From Euonymus europaeus (taxonomy: Eukaryota > Streptophyta > Magnoliopsida > Celastrales > Celastraceae), in assembly GCA_963580455.1 (NCBI GenBank), contig OY756967.1, forward strand, positions 13,476,501-13,540,500: DNA of 64,000 bases. The letters run 5' to 3'. Below the pieces are notes generated by a model. That model did not search any database. It saw only the letters and a program-made list of their open reading frames with translations, and was not told where the DNA came from. The translations under genes were made by a program, and so were the position numbers. Shown here in pieces: positions 12,050 to 25,269 of this stretch. The first letter of the stretch is position 1. Every line of letters begins with the position of its first letter.

Positions 12050-13560
12050 AAGCTCCTCCATAGAGAGAGTTGAGCAAATTCGGACTATCAAAGTTGCTCG
12101 GTGTACACTTTTTATTGTTCTTCTACGTTAAATTTTACGAAAATTAGCTTCCAGGATTCTTTCGATGCCAAAACACCAACTTTCTATGACAAATGGACAA
12201 AACCGTTAAAAGTGCCTCCATAGAGAGAGTTGAGCAACTTCGGACAATCAAAAGTTGCTCGGTGTACACTTTTTATTGTTCTTTTATGTTAAATTTTACG
12301 AAAATGAGTTTCCAGGATTATTCCGATGCCAAAACACCAACTTTCTATGAAAAATGGACAAAACCATTTAAAGCTCGTCCATAGAGAGAGTTGAGCAACT
12401 TCGGACTATCAAAGTTGCTCGGTGTACACTTTTTATTGTTCTTCTATGTTAAATTTTACGAAAATGAGCTTCTAGGATTATTTCGATGTCAAAACAGCAA
12501 CTTTCTATGACAAATGGACAAAACCGTTAAAAGCTCCTCCATAGAGAGAGTTGAGCAACGTCGGACCACCAAAGTTGTCCGGTGTGCACCTTTTAATGTT
12601 CTTCTATGTCAAATTTTACGAGTGTAAGCTTCTTAGATTATTTCAATGAAAAAACACTAACTTTCTATGATAAATGAACTAAGTCGCTAAAAGCACGTCT
12701 ATAGAGAGAGTTGAGCAACTTCGGACAATCAAAGTTGCTCGGTGTACACTTTTTATTGTTCTTTTATGTTAAATTTTACGAAAATGAGCTTACAGGATTA
12801 TTTCGATGCTAAAACACCAACTTTCTATGACAAATGGACAAATTCGTTAAATGCTCCTCCATAGAGAGAGTAGAGCAACTTCGAACAATCAAAGTTGCTC
12901 GGTGTATACTTTTTATTGTTCTTCTATGTTAAATTTTACGAAAATGAGTTTCCAGGATTATTTCGATGCCAAAACACCAACTTTCTATGACAAATGTATA
13001 AAACCGTTAAAAGCTCATCCATAGAGAGAGTTGAGCAACTTCGGACTATCAAATTTGCTCGGTGTCCACTTTATATTGTTCTACTAAGTCAAATTTTACG
13101 AGTATAAGCTTCCAAGATTATTTCGATGCCAAAACAATAGCTTTCTGTGACAAATGGACAAAACCTTTAAAAGCACCTTCATAGAAAGAGTTGAGCAACT
13201 TCGGAAAATCAAAGTTGCTCGGTGTACACTTTTTATTTTTCTTTTATGATAAATTTTACGAAAATGAGCTTCCAGGATTATTTCGATGCCAAAATACCAA
13301 GTTTCTATGACAAATGGAAAAAAAACGTTAAAGGCTTCTCCATAGAGAGAGTTGCGCAACTTCGGACTATCAAAGTTGCTCGGTGTACACTTTTTATTGT
13401 TCTTCTATGTTAAATTTTACGAAAATGAGCTTCCAGGATTATTTTGATGCCAAAACACAAACTTTCTATGACAAATGGACAAAATCGTTAAAAGTTCCCC
13501 CATAGAGAGAGTTGTGCAACTTTGGACTATCAAAGTTGCACGGTGTACACTTTTTATTGT
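12050..13560 (+). repeat. Diverged copy of the 10.2-11.7 kb block
   Basis: Same monomer order as 10160-11700 at an offset of 1898-1899 bp, including subfamily C at about 12545, B near 13065 (GTGTCCACTTTATATTG) and the GTTGCGCAAC monomer at 13351. It carries many more substitutions than the 6497-bp relationship, so it is the older duplication. Confidence 0.8.
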
Positions 13561-14934
13561 TCTTTTATGTTAAATTTTACGAAAATGAGCTTCCAGGATT
13601 ATTTCGATGCCAAAACAACAACTTTCTATGACAAATGGACAAAACCGTTAAAAGTGCCTCCATAGAGAGAGTTGAGCAACGTCGGACAATCAAAGTTGCT
13701 CGGTGTACACTTTTTATTGTTCTTTTACGTTAAATTTTACGAAAATGAGCTTACAGGTTTATTTCGATGCTAAAACACCAACTTTCTATGACAAATGGAC
13801 AAATTCGTTAAATAATCCTCCATAGAGAGAGTTGAGCAACTTCGGACTATCAAAGTTGCTCGGTGTACACCTTTTATTGTTCTTCTATGTCAAATTTACG
13901 ACAATGAGCTTCTAGGATTATTTCGATGCCAAAACACCAAGTTTCTATGACAAATGGACAAAACCGTTAAAAGTGCCTCCATAGAGAGGGTTGAGCAACA
14001 TCGGACAATCAAAGTTGCTCGGTGTACACTTTTTATTTTTCTTTTATGTTAAATTTTACGAAAATGAGCTTCCAAGATTATTTCGTTACCAAAACACCAA
14101 CTTTCTATGACAAATGGACAAAACCGTTAAAAGCTCCTCCATAGAGAGAGTTGATCAACTTCGGACTTTCAAAGTTGCTCGGTGTACACCTTTTATTGTT
14201 TTTCTATGTTAAATTTACGAAAATGAACTTCTACGATTATTTCGATGCCAAAACAACAACTTTCTATTACAAATAGACAAAATCGTTAAAAGCACCTCCA
14301 TAGAGAGAGTTGAGCAACTTCGGACTATCAAAGTTGCTCGGTGTACACTTTTTATTGTTCTTTTATGTTAAATTTTACAAAAATGAGCTTCCAGGATTAT
14401 TTCGATACCAAAACACCAACTTTCTATGAGAAATGGACAAAACCATTAAAAGTGTCTCTATAGAGAGAGTCGAGCAACTTCGGACAATCAAAGTTGCTCG
14501 GTGTACATTTTTTATTGTTCTTTTATGTTAAATTTTACGAAAATGAGCTTCCAGGATTATTTCGATGCCAAAACACCAATTTTCTATGACAAATGGACAA
14601 AACCGTTAAAAGCTCGTCCATAGAGAGAGTTGAGCAACTTCGGACTATCAAAGTTGCTCGGTGTACACTTTTTATTGTTCTTCTATGTTAAATTTTACGA
14701 AAATGAGCTTCAAGGATTCTTTCGATGCGAAAACAGTAACTTTCTATGACAAATGGACAAAATAGTTAAAAGCTCCTCCATAGAGAGAGTTGAGCAACTT
14801 CAGACTATCAAAGTTGCTCGGTGTACACTTTTTATTGTTCTTTTCTGTTAAATTTTACGAAAATGAGCTTCCACGATTATTTCGATGCCAAAATACCAAC
14901 TTTCTATGACAAATGGACAAAACCGTTAAAAGCT
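13561..14934 (+). repeat. Mixed monomers, no clear HOR
   Basis: About eight or nine monomers with individual variants, including AGTGCCTCC starts and GTGTCTCTATAG. Several resemble monomers of the 30.6-35 kb region (for example AACATCGGACAATC near 13996). Nothing but satellite is present. Confidence 0.8.
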
Positions 14935-15930
14935 CCTCCAGAGAGAGATGTTGAGCAATTTTGGACTATCAAAGTTGCTCGGTGTACACTTTTTATTGTT
15001 CTTCTATGTTAAATTTTGCGAAAATGAGCTTCCAGGATTATTTCGATTCCAAAACACCAACTTTCTATGACAAATGGACAAAAACGTTAAAAGTGCCTCC
15101 ATAGAGAGAGTTGAGCAACTTCGGACAATCAAAAGTTGCTCGGTGTACACTTTTTATTGTTCTTTTATGTTAAATTTTACGAAAATGAGCTTCCAGGATT
15201 ATTTTGATGCCAAAACACCAACTTTCTATGAAAAATGGACAAAACCGTTTAAACCTCATCCATAGAGAGAGTTGAGCAACTTCGGACTATCAAAGTGCTC
15301 GGTGTACACTTTTTATTGTTCTTCTATGTTAAATTTTACGAAAATGAGCTTCCATAATTATTTCGATGCCAAAACAGCAACTTTCTATGACAAATGGACA
15401 AAACCGTTAAAAGCTCCTTCATAGAGAGAGTTGAGCAACGTCGGACCATCAAAGTTGCCCGGTGTGCACATTTTAATGTTCTTCAATGTCAAATTTTACG
15501 AGTGTAAGCTTCTTAGATTATTTCGATGAAAAAACACTAACTTTCTATGATAAATGAACAAAATCGTTAAAAGCACGTCTATAGAGAGAGTTGTGCAACT
15601 TCCGACAATCAAAGTTGCTCGGTGTACACTTTTTATTGTTCTTTTATGTTAAGTTTTACGAAAATGAGCTTACAGGATTATTTCGATGCTAAAACACCAA
15701 CTTTCTATGACAAATGGACAAATTCGTTAAATGCTCCTCCATAGAGAGAGTAGAGCTACTTCGAACAATCAAAGTTGCTCGGTGTACACTTTTTATTGTT
15801 CTTCTATGTTAAATTTTACGAAAATGAGCTTCCAGGATTATTTCGATGCCAAAACACCAACTTTCTATGACAAATGGACAAAATCGTTAAAAGCTCCTCC
15901 ATAGAGAGAGTTGAGCAACTTCGGACTATC
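14935..15930 (+). repeat. ~1-kb block duplicated at 24.1-25.1 kb
   Basis: Starts with an unusual AGAGAGAGATGTTGAGC monomer. It holds a subfamily C monomer and a monomer missing one A (ATCAAAGTGCTCGG). The same series appears 9171 bp downstream with few changes. Confidence 0.88.
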
Positions 15931-16032
15931 AAAGTTGCTCGGTGTCCACTTTATATTGTTCTACTAAGTCAAATTTTACGAGTATAAGTTTCCAAGATTA
16001 ACTTTCTATGACAAATGGACAAAACCTTTAAA
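15892..16032 (+). repeat. 141-bp B-type monomer with 19-bp deletion
   Basis: AAGATTAACTTTCTATG replaces the normal series from AAGATTATTTCG to ACATTAAC. The deletion ends lie in matching ATTA tetranucleotides, so slippage or microhomology joining is likely. The junction is near 16000. Confidence 0.85.
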
Positions 16033-16671
16033 AGCACCTTCATAGAAAGAGTTGAGCAACTTCGAACAATCAAAGTTGCTCGGTGTACACTTTTTATTGT
16101 TCTTTTATGGTAAATTTTACGAAAATGAGCTTCCAGGATTACTTCGATGCCAAAATACCAAGTTTCTATGACAAATCGACAAAACCGTTAAAAGCTCCTC
16201 CATAGAGAGAGTTGAGCAACTTCGGACTATCAAAGTTGGTCGGTGTACAGTTTTTATTGTTCTTCTATGTTAAATTTTACGAAAATGAGCTTCAAGGATT
16301 ATTTCTTTGCCAAAACACAAACTTTCTATGACAAACGTACAAAATCGTTAAAAGTTCCGCCATAGAGAGAGTTGTGCAACTTCGGGCTATCAAAGTTGCT
16401 CGGTGTACACTTTTTATTGTTCTTTTATGTTAAATTCTACGAAAATGAGCTTCCAGAATTATTTTGATACCAAAACACAAAACCGTTAAAAGCTCCTCCA
16501 TAGAGAGAGTTGAGCAACTTCGGACTATCAAAGTTGCTCGGTGTACACCTTTTATTGTTCTTCTATGTCAAATTTACGAAAATGAGCTTCTAGGATTATT
16601 TCGATGCCAAAACACCAACTTTCTATGACAAATCGACAAAATCGTTAAAAGCTCCTCCATAGAGAGAGTTG
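16033..16671 (+). repeat. Mixed monomers before the 20-mer HOR
   Basis: Four monomers, including a 138-bp form (junction near 16475) and a monomer with TTTCTTTGCC. These resemble monomers 8-11 of the following HOR but are more diverged. Confidence 0.8.
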
Positions 16672-19600
16672 AGCAACTTCGGACTATCAAATTTGCTCGG
16701 TGTACACTTTTTATTTTTCTTTTATGTTAAATTTTACGAAAATGTGCTTCCAGGATTATTTCGATACCAAAACACCAACTTTCTATGACAAATGTACAAA
16801 ACCGTTAAAAGCTCCTCCATAGAGAGAGTTGAGCAAATTCGGACTATCAAAAGTTGCTCGGTGTACACTTTTTATTGTTCTTTTATGTTAAATTTTACGA
16901 AAATGAGCTTCCAGGATTATTTCGATGCCAAAACACCAACTTTCTATGAAAAATGGACAAAACCTTTTAAAGCTCCTCCATAGAGAGAGTTGAGCAACTT
17001 CGGACTATCAAAGTTGCTCGGTGTACACTTTTTATTGTTCTTCTATGTTAAATTTTACGAAAATGAGCTTCTAGGATTATTTCGATGCCAAAACAGCAAC
17101 TTTCTATGACAAATGTACAAAACCGTTAAAAGCTCCTCCATAGAGAGAGTTGAGCAACGTCGGACCATCAAAGTTGCCCGGTGTGCATCTTTTAATGTTC
17201 TTCTATGTCAAATTTTACGAGTGTAAGCTTCTTAGATTATTTCAATGAAAAAACACTAACTTTCTACGATAAATGAACAAAGTCGTTAAAAGCACGTCTA
17301 TAGAGAGAGTTGAGCAACTTCGGACAATCAAAGTTGCTCGGTGTACACTTTTTATTGTTCTTTTATGTTAAATTTTACGAAAATGAGCTTACAGGATTAT
17401 TTCGATGCTAAAACACCAACTTTCTATGACAAATGGACAAATTCGTTAAATGCTCCTCCATAGAGAGAGTAGAGCAACTTCGAACAATCAAAGTTGCTCG
17501 GTGTACACTTTTTATTGTTCTTCTATGTTAAATTTTACGAAAATGAGCTTCCAGGATTATTTCGATTGCAAAACACCAACTTTCTATGACAAATGGACAA
17601 AACCGTTAAAAGCTCCTCCATAGAGAGAGTTGAGCAACTTCGGACTATCAAAGTTGCTCGGTGTCCACTTTATATTGTTCTACTAAGTCAAATTTTACGA
17701 GTATAAGCTTCCAAGATTATTTCGATGCCAAAACAATAGCTTTCTATGACAAATAGACAAAACCTTTAAAAGCACCTTCATAGAAAGAGTTGAGCAACTT
17801 CGGACAATCAAAGTTGCTCGGTGTACACTTTTTATTTTTCTTTTATGATAAATTTTACGAAAATGAGCTTCCAGGATTATTTCGATGCCAAAATACCAAG
17901 TTTCTATGACAAATAGAAAAAAACGTTAAAGGCTCCTACATAGAGAGAGTTGCGCAACTTCGGACTATCAAAGTTGCTCGGTGTACACTTTTTATTGTTC
18001 TTCTATGTTAAATTTTACGAAAATGAGCTTCCAGGATTATTTCTATGCCAAAACACAAACTTTCTATGACAAATGGACAAAATCGTTAAAAGTTCCCCCA
18101 TAGAGAGAGTTGTGCAACTTTGGACTATCAAAGTTGCTCGGTGTACACTTTTTATTGTTCTTTTATGTTAAATTTTACGAAAATGAGCTTCCAGAATTAT
18201 TTAGATACCAAAACACAAAACAGTTAAAAGCTCCTCCATAGAGAGAGTTGAGCAACTTCGAACTATCAAAGTTGCTCGGTGTACACCTTTTATTGTTCTT
18301 CTACGTCAAATTTACGAAAATGAGCTTCTAGGATTGTTTCGATGCCAAAACACCAACTTTCTATGACAAATAGACAAAATCGTTAAAAGCTCCTCCATAG
18401 AGAGAGTTGAGCAACTTCGGACTATCAAAGTTGCTCGGTGTACACTTTTTATTTTTCTTTTATGTTAAATTTTACGAAAATGTGCTTCCAGGATTATTTC
18501 GATGCCAAAACACCAACTTTCTATGATAAATGGATAAAACCGTTAAAAGCTCCTCCATAGAGAGAGTTGAGCAACTTCGGACTATCAAAGTTGCTCGGTG
18601 TCCACTTTATATTGTTCTACTAAGTCAAATTTTACGAGTATAAGCTTCCAAGATTATTTCGATGCCAAAACAATAGCTTTCTATGACAAATGGACAAAAC
18701 CTTTAAAAGCACCTTCATAGAAAGAGTTGAGCAACTTCGGATAATCAAAGTTGCTCGGTGTATACTTTTTATTGTTCTTCTATGTTAAATTTTACGAAAA
18801 TGAGCTTGCACGATTATTTCGATGCCAAAACACCAACTTTCTATGACAAATGGATAAAACCGTTAAAAGCTCCTCCATAGAGAGAGTTGAGCAACTTCGG
18901 ACTATCAAAGTTGCTCGGTGTCCACTTTATATTGTTCTACTAAGTCAAATTTTACGAGTATAAGCTTCCAAGATTATTTCGATGCCAAAACAATAGCTTT
19001 CTATGACAAATGGACAAAACCTTTAAAAGCACCTTCATAGAAAGAGTTGAGCAACTTCGGATAATCAAAGTTGCTCGGTGTACACTTTTTATTTTTCTTT
19101 TATGATAAATTTTACGAAAATGAGCTTCCAGGATTATTTCGATGCCAAAATACCAAGTTTCTATGACAAATAGAAAAAAACGTTAAAGGCTCCTACATAG
19201 AGAGAGTTGCGCAACTTCGGACTATCAAAGTTGCTCGGTGTACACTTTTTATTGTTCTTCTATGTTAAATTTTACGAAAATGAGCTTCCAGGATTATTTC
19301 GATGCCAAAACACAAACTTTCTATGACAAATGTACAAAACCGTTAAAAGCTCCTCCATAGAGAGAGTTGAGCAACTTCGGACAATCAAAGTTGCTCGGTG
19401 TACACTTTTTATTGTTCTTTTATGTTCACTTTTACGAAAATGAGCTTACAGGATTATTTCGATGCTAAAACACCAACTTTCTATGACAAATGGACAAATT
19501 CGTTAAATGCTCCTCCATAGAGAGAGTAGAGCAACTTCGAACAATCAAAGTTGCTCGGTGTACACTTTTTATTGTTCTTCTATGTTAAATTTTACGAAAA

Positions 19601-19849
19601 TGAGCTTCCAGGATTATTTCGATTGCAAAACACCAACTTTCTATGACAAATGGACAAAACCGTTAAAAGCTCCTCCATAGAGAGAGTTGAGCAACTTCGG
19701 ACTATCAAAGTTGCTCGGTGTCCACTTTATATTGTTCTACTAAGTCAAATTTTACGAGTATAAGCTTCCAAGATTATTTCGATGCCAAAACAATAGCTTT
19801 CTATGACAAATGGACAAAACCTTTAAAAGCACCTTCATAGAAAGAGTTG
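16672..19849 (+). repeat. HOR 3178 bp (20-mer), copy 1
   Basis: Twenty monomers with recognisable variants: a GTGCTTCC monomer with TTTATTTTTC; an ATCAAAAGTTGC monomer; a subfamily C monomer; three or more GTGTCCAC B-type monomers; AGCACCTTCATAG followers; a GCGCAAC monomer; one 138-bp monomer. Landmarks recur 3178 bp later. Within the unit, monomers 12-13 and 14-15 form a local 320-bp near-duplication. Confidence 0.92.
18091..18228 (+). repeat. 138-bp short monomer (22-bp deletion), recurring form
   Basis: CCAAAACAC is joined to AAAAC, removing 22 bp around CAACTTTCTATGAC. Copies or relatives of this form have junctions near 11715, 16475, 21390, 23446, 29070, 30475, 31090, 32505, 33918, 44920 and 49850. 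The deletion ends share CAAAAC. Recurrence in several HORs shows that a single deletion allele has been spread by amplification. Confidence 0.88.
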
Positions 19850-22800
19850 AGCAACTTCGGACTATCAAATTTGCTCGGTGTACACTTTTTATTTTTCTTT
19901 TATGTTAAATTTTACGAAAATGTGCTTCCAGGATTATTTCGATACCAAAACACCAACTTTCTATGACAAATGTACAAAACCGTTAAAAGCTCCTCCATAG
20001 AGAGAGTTGAGCAAATTCGGACTATCAAAAGTTGCTCGGTGTACACTTTTTATTGTTCTTTTATGTTAAATTTTACGAAAATGAGCTTCCAGGATTATTT
20101 CGATGCCAAAACACCAACTTTCTATGAAAAATGGACAAAACCTTTTAAAGCTCCTCCATAGAGAGAGTTGAGCAACTTCGGACTATCAAAGTTGCTCGGT
20201 GTACACTTTTTATTGTTCTTCTATGTTAAATTTTACGAAAATGAGCTTCTAGGATTATTTCGATGCCAAAACAGCAACTTTCTATGACAAATGTACAAAA
20301 CCGTTAAAAGCTCCTCCATAGAGAGAGTTGAGCAACGTCGGACCATCAAAGTTGCCCGGTGTGCATCTTTTAATGTTCTTCTATGTCAAATTTTACGAGT
20401 GTAAGCTTCTTAGATTATTTCAATGAAAAAACACTAACTTTCTACGATAAATGAACAAAGTCGTTAAAAGCACGTCTATAGAGAGAGTTGAGCAACTTCG
20501 GACAATCAAAGTTGCTCGGTGTACACTTTTTATTGTTCTTTTATGTTAAATTTTACGAAAATGAGCTTACAGGATTATTTCGATGCTAAAACACCAACTT
20601 TCTATGACAAATGGACAAATTCGTTAAATGCTCCTCCATAGAGAGAGTAGAGCAACTTCGAACAATCAAAGTTGCTCGGTGTACACTTTTTATTGTTCTT
20701 CTATGTTAAATTTTACGAAAATGAGCTTCCAGGATTATTTCGATTGCAAAACACCAACTTTCTATGACAAATGGACAAAACCGTTAAAAGCTCCTCCATA
20801 GAGAGAGTTGAGCAACTTCGGACTATCAAAGTTGCTCGGTGTCCACTTTATATTGTTCTACTAAGTCAAATTTTACGAGTATAAGCTTCCAAGATTATTT
20901 CGATGCCAAAACAATAGCTTTCTATGACAAATAGACAAAACCTTTAAAAGCACCTTCATAGAAAGAGTTGAGCAACTTCGGACAATCAAAGTTGCTCGGT
21001 GTACACTTTTTATTTTTCTTTTATGATAAATTTTACGAAAATGAGCTTCCAGGATTATTTCGATGCCAAAATACCAAGTTTCTATGACACTAGAAAAAAA
21101 CGTTAAAGGCTCCTACATAGAGAGAGTTGCGCAACTTCGGACTATCAAAGTTGCTCGGTGTACACTTTTTATTGTTCTTCTATGTTAAATTTTACGAAAA
21201 TGAGCTTCCAGGATTATTTCGATGCCAAAACACAAACTTTCTATGACAAATGGACAAAATCGTTAAAAGTTCCCCCATAGAGAGAGTTGTGCAACTTTGG
21301 ACTATCAAAGTTGCTCGGTGTACACTTTTTATTGTTCTTTTATGTTAAATTTTACGAAAATGAGCTTCCAGAATTATTTAGATACCAAAACACAAAACAG
21401 TTAAAAGCTCCTCCATAGAGAGAGTTGAGCAACTTCGAACTATCAAAGTTGCTCGGTGTACACCTTTTATTGTTCTTCTACGTCAAATTTACGAAAATGA
21501 GCTTCTAGGATTGTTTCGATGCCAAAACACCAACTTTCTATGACAAATAGACAAAATCGTTAAAAGCTCCTCCATAGAGAGAGTTGAGCAACTTCGGACT
21601 ATCAAAGTTGCTCGGTGTACACTTTTTATTTTTCTTTTATGTTAAATTTTACGAAAATGTGCTTCCAGGATTATTTCGATGCCAAAACACCAACTTTCTA
21701 TGATAAATGGATAAAACCGTTAAAAGCTCCTCCATAGAGAGAGTTGAGCAACTTCGGACTATCAAAGTTGCTCGGTGTCCACTTTATATTGTTCTACTAA
21801 GTCAAATTTTACGAGTATAAGCTTCCAAGATTATTTCGATGCCAAAACAATAGCTTTCTATGACAAATGGACAAAACCTTTAAAAGCACCTTCATAGAAA
21901 GAGTTGAGCAACTTCGGATAATCAAAGTTGCTCGGTGTATACTTTTTATTGTTCTTCTATGTTAAATTTTACGAAAATGAGCTTGCACGATTATTTCGAT
22001 GCCAAAACACCAACTTTCTATGACAAATGGATAAAACCGTTAAAAGCTCCTCCATAGAGAGAGTTGAGCAACTTCGGACTATCAAAGTTGCTCGGTGTCC
22101 ACTTTATATTGTTCTACTAAGTCAAATTTTACGAGTATAAGCTTCCAAGATTATTTCGATGCCAAAACAATAGCTTTCTATGACAAATGGACAAAACCTT
22201 TAAAAGCACCTTCATAGAAAGAGTTGAGCAACTTCGGATAATCAAAGTTGCTCGGTGTACACTTTTTATTTTTCTTTTATGATAAATTTTACGAAAATGA
22301 GCTTCCAGGATTATTTCGATGCCAAAATACCAAGTTTCTATGACAAATAGAAAAAAACGTTAAAGGCTCCTACATAGAGAGAGTTGCGCAACTTCGGACT
22401 ATCAAAGTTGCTCGGTGTACACTTTTTATTGTTCTTCTATGTTAAATTTTACGAAAATGAGCTTCCAGGATTATTTCGATGCCAAAACACAAACTTTCTA
22501 TGACAAATGTACAAAACCGTTAAAAGCTCCTCCATAGAGAGAGTTGAGCAACTTCGGACAATCAAAGTTGCTCGGTGTACACTTTTTATTGTTCTTTTAT
22601 GTTAACTTTTACGAAAATGAGCTTACAGGATTATTTCGATGCTAAAACACCAACTTTCTATGACAAATGGACAAATTCGTTAAATGCTCCTCCATAGAGA
22701 GAGTAGAGCAACTTCGAACAATCAAAGTTGCTCGGTGTACACTTTTTATTGTTCTTCTATGTTAAATTTTACGAAAATGAGCTTCCAGGATTATTTCGAT

Positions 22801-23026
22801 TGCAAAACACCAACTTTCTATGACAAATGGACAAAACCGTTAAAAGCTCCTCCATAGAGAGAGTTGAGCAACTTCGGACTATCAAAGTTGCTCGGTGTCC
22901 ACTTTATATTGTTCTACTAAGTCAAATTTTACGAGTATAAGCTTCCAAGATTATTTCGATGCCAAAACAATAGCTTTCTATGACAAATAGACAAAACCTT
23001 TAAAAGCACCTTCATAGAAAGAGTTG
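19850..23026 (+). repeat. HOR 3178 bp (20-mer), copy 2
   Basis: Follows copy 1 with very few changes. I saw GACACTAG for GACAAATAG near 21087 (one base shorter), TTTCGATGCC where copy 1 has TTTCTATGCC near 18043, and GTTAAC for GTTCAC near 22604. The last monomer carries AATAGACAAAACC, a feature of monomer 7 rather than 20, marking the exchange that leads into the partial copy. Confidence 0.92.
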
Positions 23027-24099
23027 AGCAACTTCGGACAATCAAAGTTGCTCGGTGTACACTTTTTATTTTTCTTTTATGATAAATTTTACGAAAATGA
23101 GCTTCCAGGATTATTTCGATGCCAAAATACCAAGTTTCTATGACAAATAGAAAAAAACGTTAAAGGCTCCTACATAGAGAGAGTTGCGCAACTTCGGACT
23201 ATCAAAGTTGCTCGGTGTACACTTTTTATTGTTCTTCTATGTTAAATTTTACGAAAATGAGCTTCCAGGATTATTTCGATGCCAAAACACAAACTTTCTA
23301 TGACAAATGGACAAAATCGTTAAAAGTTCCCCCATAGAGAGAGTTGTGCAACTTTGGACTATCAAAGTTGCTCGGTGTACACTTTTTATTGTTCTTTTAT
23401 GTTAAATTTTACGAAAATGAGCTTCCAGAATTATTTAGATACCAAAACACAAAACAGTTAAAAGCTCCTCCATAGAGAGAGTTGAGCAACTTCGAACTAT
23501 CAAAGTTGCTCGGTGTACACCTTTTATTGTTCTTCTACGTCAAATTTACGAAAATGAGCTTCTAGGATTGTTTCGATGCCAAAACACCAACTTTCTATGA
23601 CAAATAGACAAAATCGTTAAAAGCTCCTCCATAGAGAGAGTTGAGCAACTTCGGACTATCAAAGTTGCTCGGTGTACACTTTTTATTTTTCTTTTATGTT
23701 AAATTTTACGAAAATGTGCTTCCAGGATTATTTCGATGCCAAAACACCAACTTTCTATGATAAATGGATAAAACCGTTAAAAGCTCCTCCATAGAGAGAG
23801 TTGAGCAACTTCGGACTATCAAAGTTGCTCGGTGTCCACTTTATATTGTTCTACTAAGTCAAATTTTACGAGTATAAGCTTCCAAGATTATTTCGATGCC
23901 AAAACAATAGCTTTCTATGACAAATGGACAAAACCTTTAAAAGCACCTTCATAGAAAGAGTTGAGCAACTTCGGATAATCAAAGTTGCTCGGTGTATACT
24001 TTTTATTGTTCTTCTATGTTAAATTTTACGAAAATGAGCTTGCACGATTATTTCGATGCCAAAACACCAACTTTCTATGACAAATGGATAAAACCGTTA
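23027..24099 (+). repeat. HOR 3178 bp, partial third copy (monomers 8-14)
   Basis: After monomer 20 or 7 of copy 2, the order jumps to monomer 8 and continues to 14, giving an offset of 2057 bp (13 monomers) from copy 2. At about 24100 it switches inside a monomer to the block shared with 14935. Both edges are in monomer register, as in homologous unequal crossing over. Confidence 0.88.
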
Positions 24100-25090
24100 A
24101 AAGCTCCTCCAGAGAGAGATGTTGAGCAATTTTGGACTATCAAAGTTGCTCGGTGTACACTTTTTATTGTTCTTCTATGTTAAATTTTGCGAAAATGAGC
24201 TTCCAGGATTATTTCGATTCCAAAACACCAACTTTCTATGACAAATGGACAAAAACGTTAAAAGTGCCTCCATAGAGAGAGTTGAGCAACTTCGGACAAT
24301 CAAAAGTTGCTCGGTGTACAATTTTTATTGTTCTTTTATGTTAAATTTTACGAAAATGAGCTTCCAGGATTATTTTGATGCCAAAACACCAACTTTCTAT
24401 GAAAAATGGACAAAACCGTTTAAACCTCCTCCATAGAGAGAGTTGAGCAACTTTGGACTATCAAAGTGCTCGGTGTACACTTTTTATTGTTCTTCTATGT
24501 TAAATTTTACGAAAATGAGCTTCCATAATTATTTCGATGCCAAAACAGCAACTTTCTATGACAAATGGACAAAACCGTTAAAAGCTCCTTCATAGAGAGA
24601 GTTGAGCAACGTCGGACCATCAAAGTTGCCCGGTGTGCACATTTTAATGTTCTTCAATGTCAAATTTTACGAGTGTAAGCTTCTTAGATTATTTCGATGA
24701 AAAAACACTAACTTTCTATGATAAATGAACAAAATCGTTAAAAGCACGTCTATAGAGAGAGTTGTGCAACTTCCGACAATCAAAGTTGCTCGGTGTACAC
24801 TTTTTATTGTTCTTTTATGTTAAATTTTACGAAAATGAGCTTACAGGATTATTTCGATGCTAAAACACCAACTTTCTATGACAAATGGACAAATTCGTTA
24901 AATGCTCCTCCATAGAGAGAGTAGAGCGACTTCGAACAATCGAAGTTGCTCGGTGTACACTTTTTATTGTTCTTCTATGTTAAATTTTACGAAAATGAGC
25001 TTCCAGGATTATTTCGATGCCAAAACACCAACTTTCTATGACAAATGGACAAAATCGTTAAAAGCTCCTCCATAGAGAGAGTTGAGCAAC
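24090..25090 (+). repeat. Copy of the 14.9-15.9 kb block
   Basis: Matches 14935-15930 at offset 9171, including the AGAGAGAGATG start, ATCAAAGTGCTCGG and CCATAATTATTTCG. Private change: GAGCGACTTCG with ATCGAAG near 24926. Confidence 0.88.
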
Positions 25091-25269
25091 TTCGGACTAT
25101 CAAAGTTGCTCGGTGTACACTTTTTATTGTTCTTCTATGTTACATTTTACGAAAATGAGCTTCAAGGATTATTTCGATGCCAAAACAGCAACTTTCTATG
25201 ACAAATGGACAAAACCGTTAAAAGCTCCTCCAGAGAAAGAGTTGAGCAACTTCGAACAATCAAAGTTGC

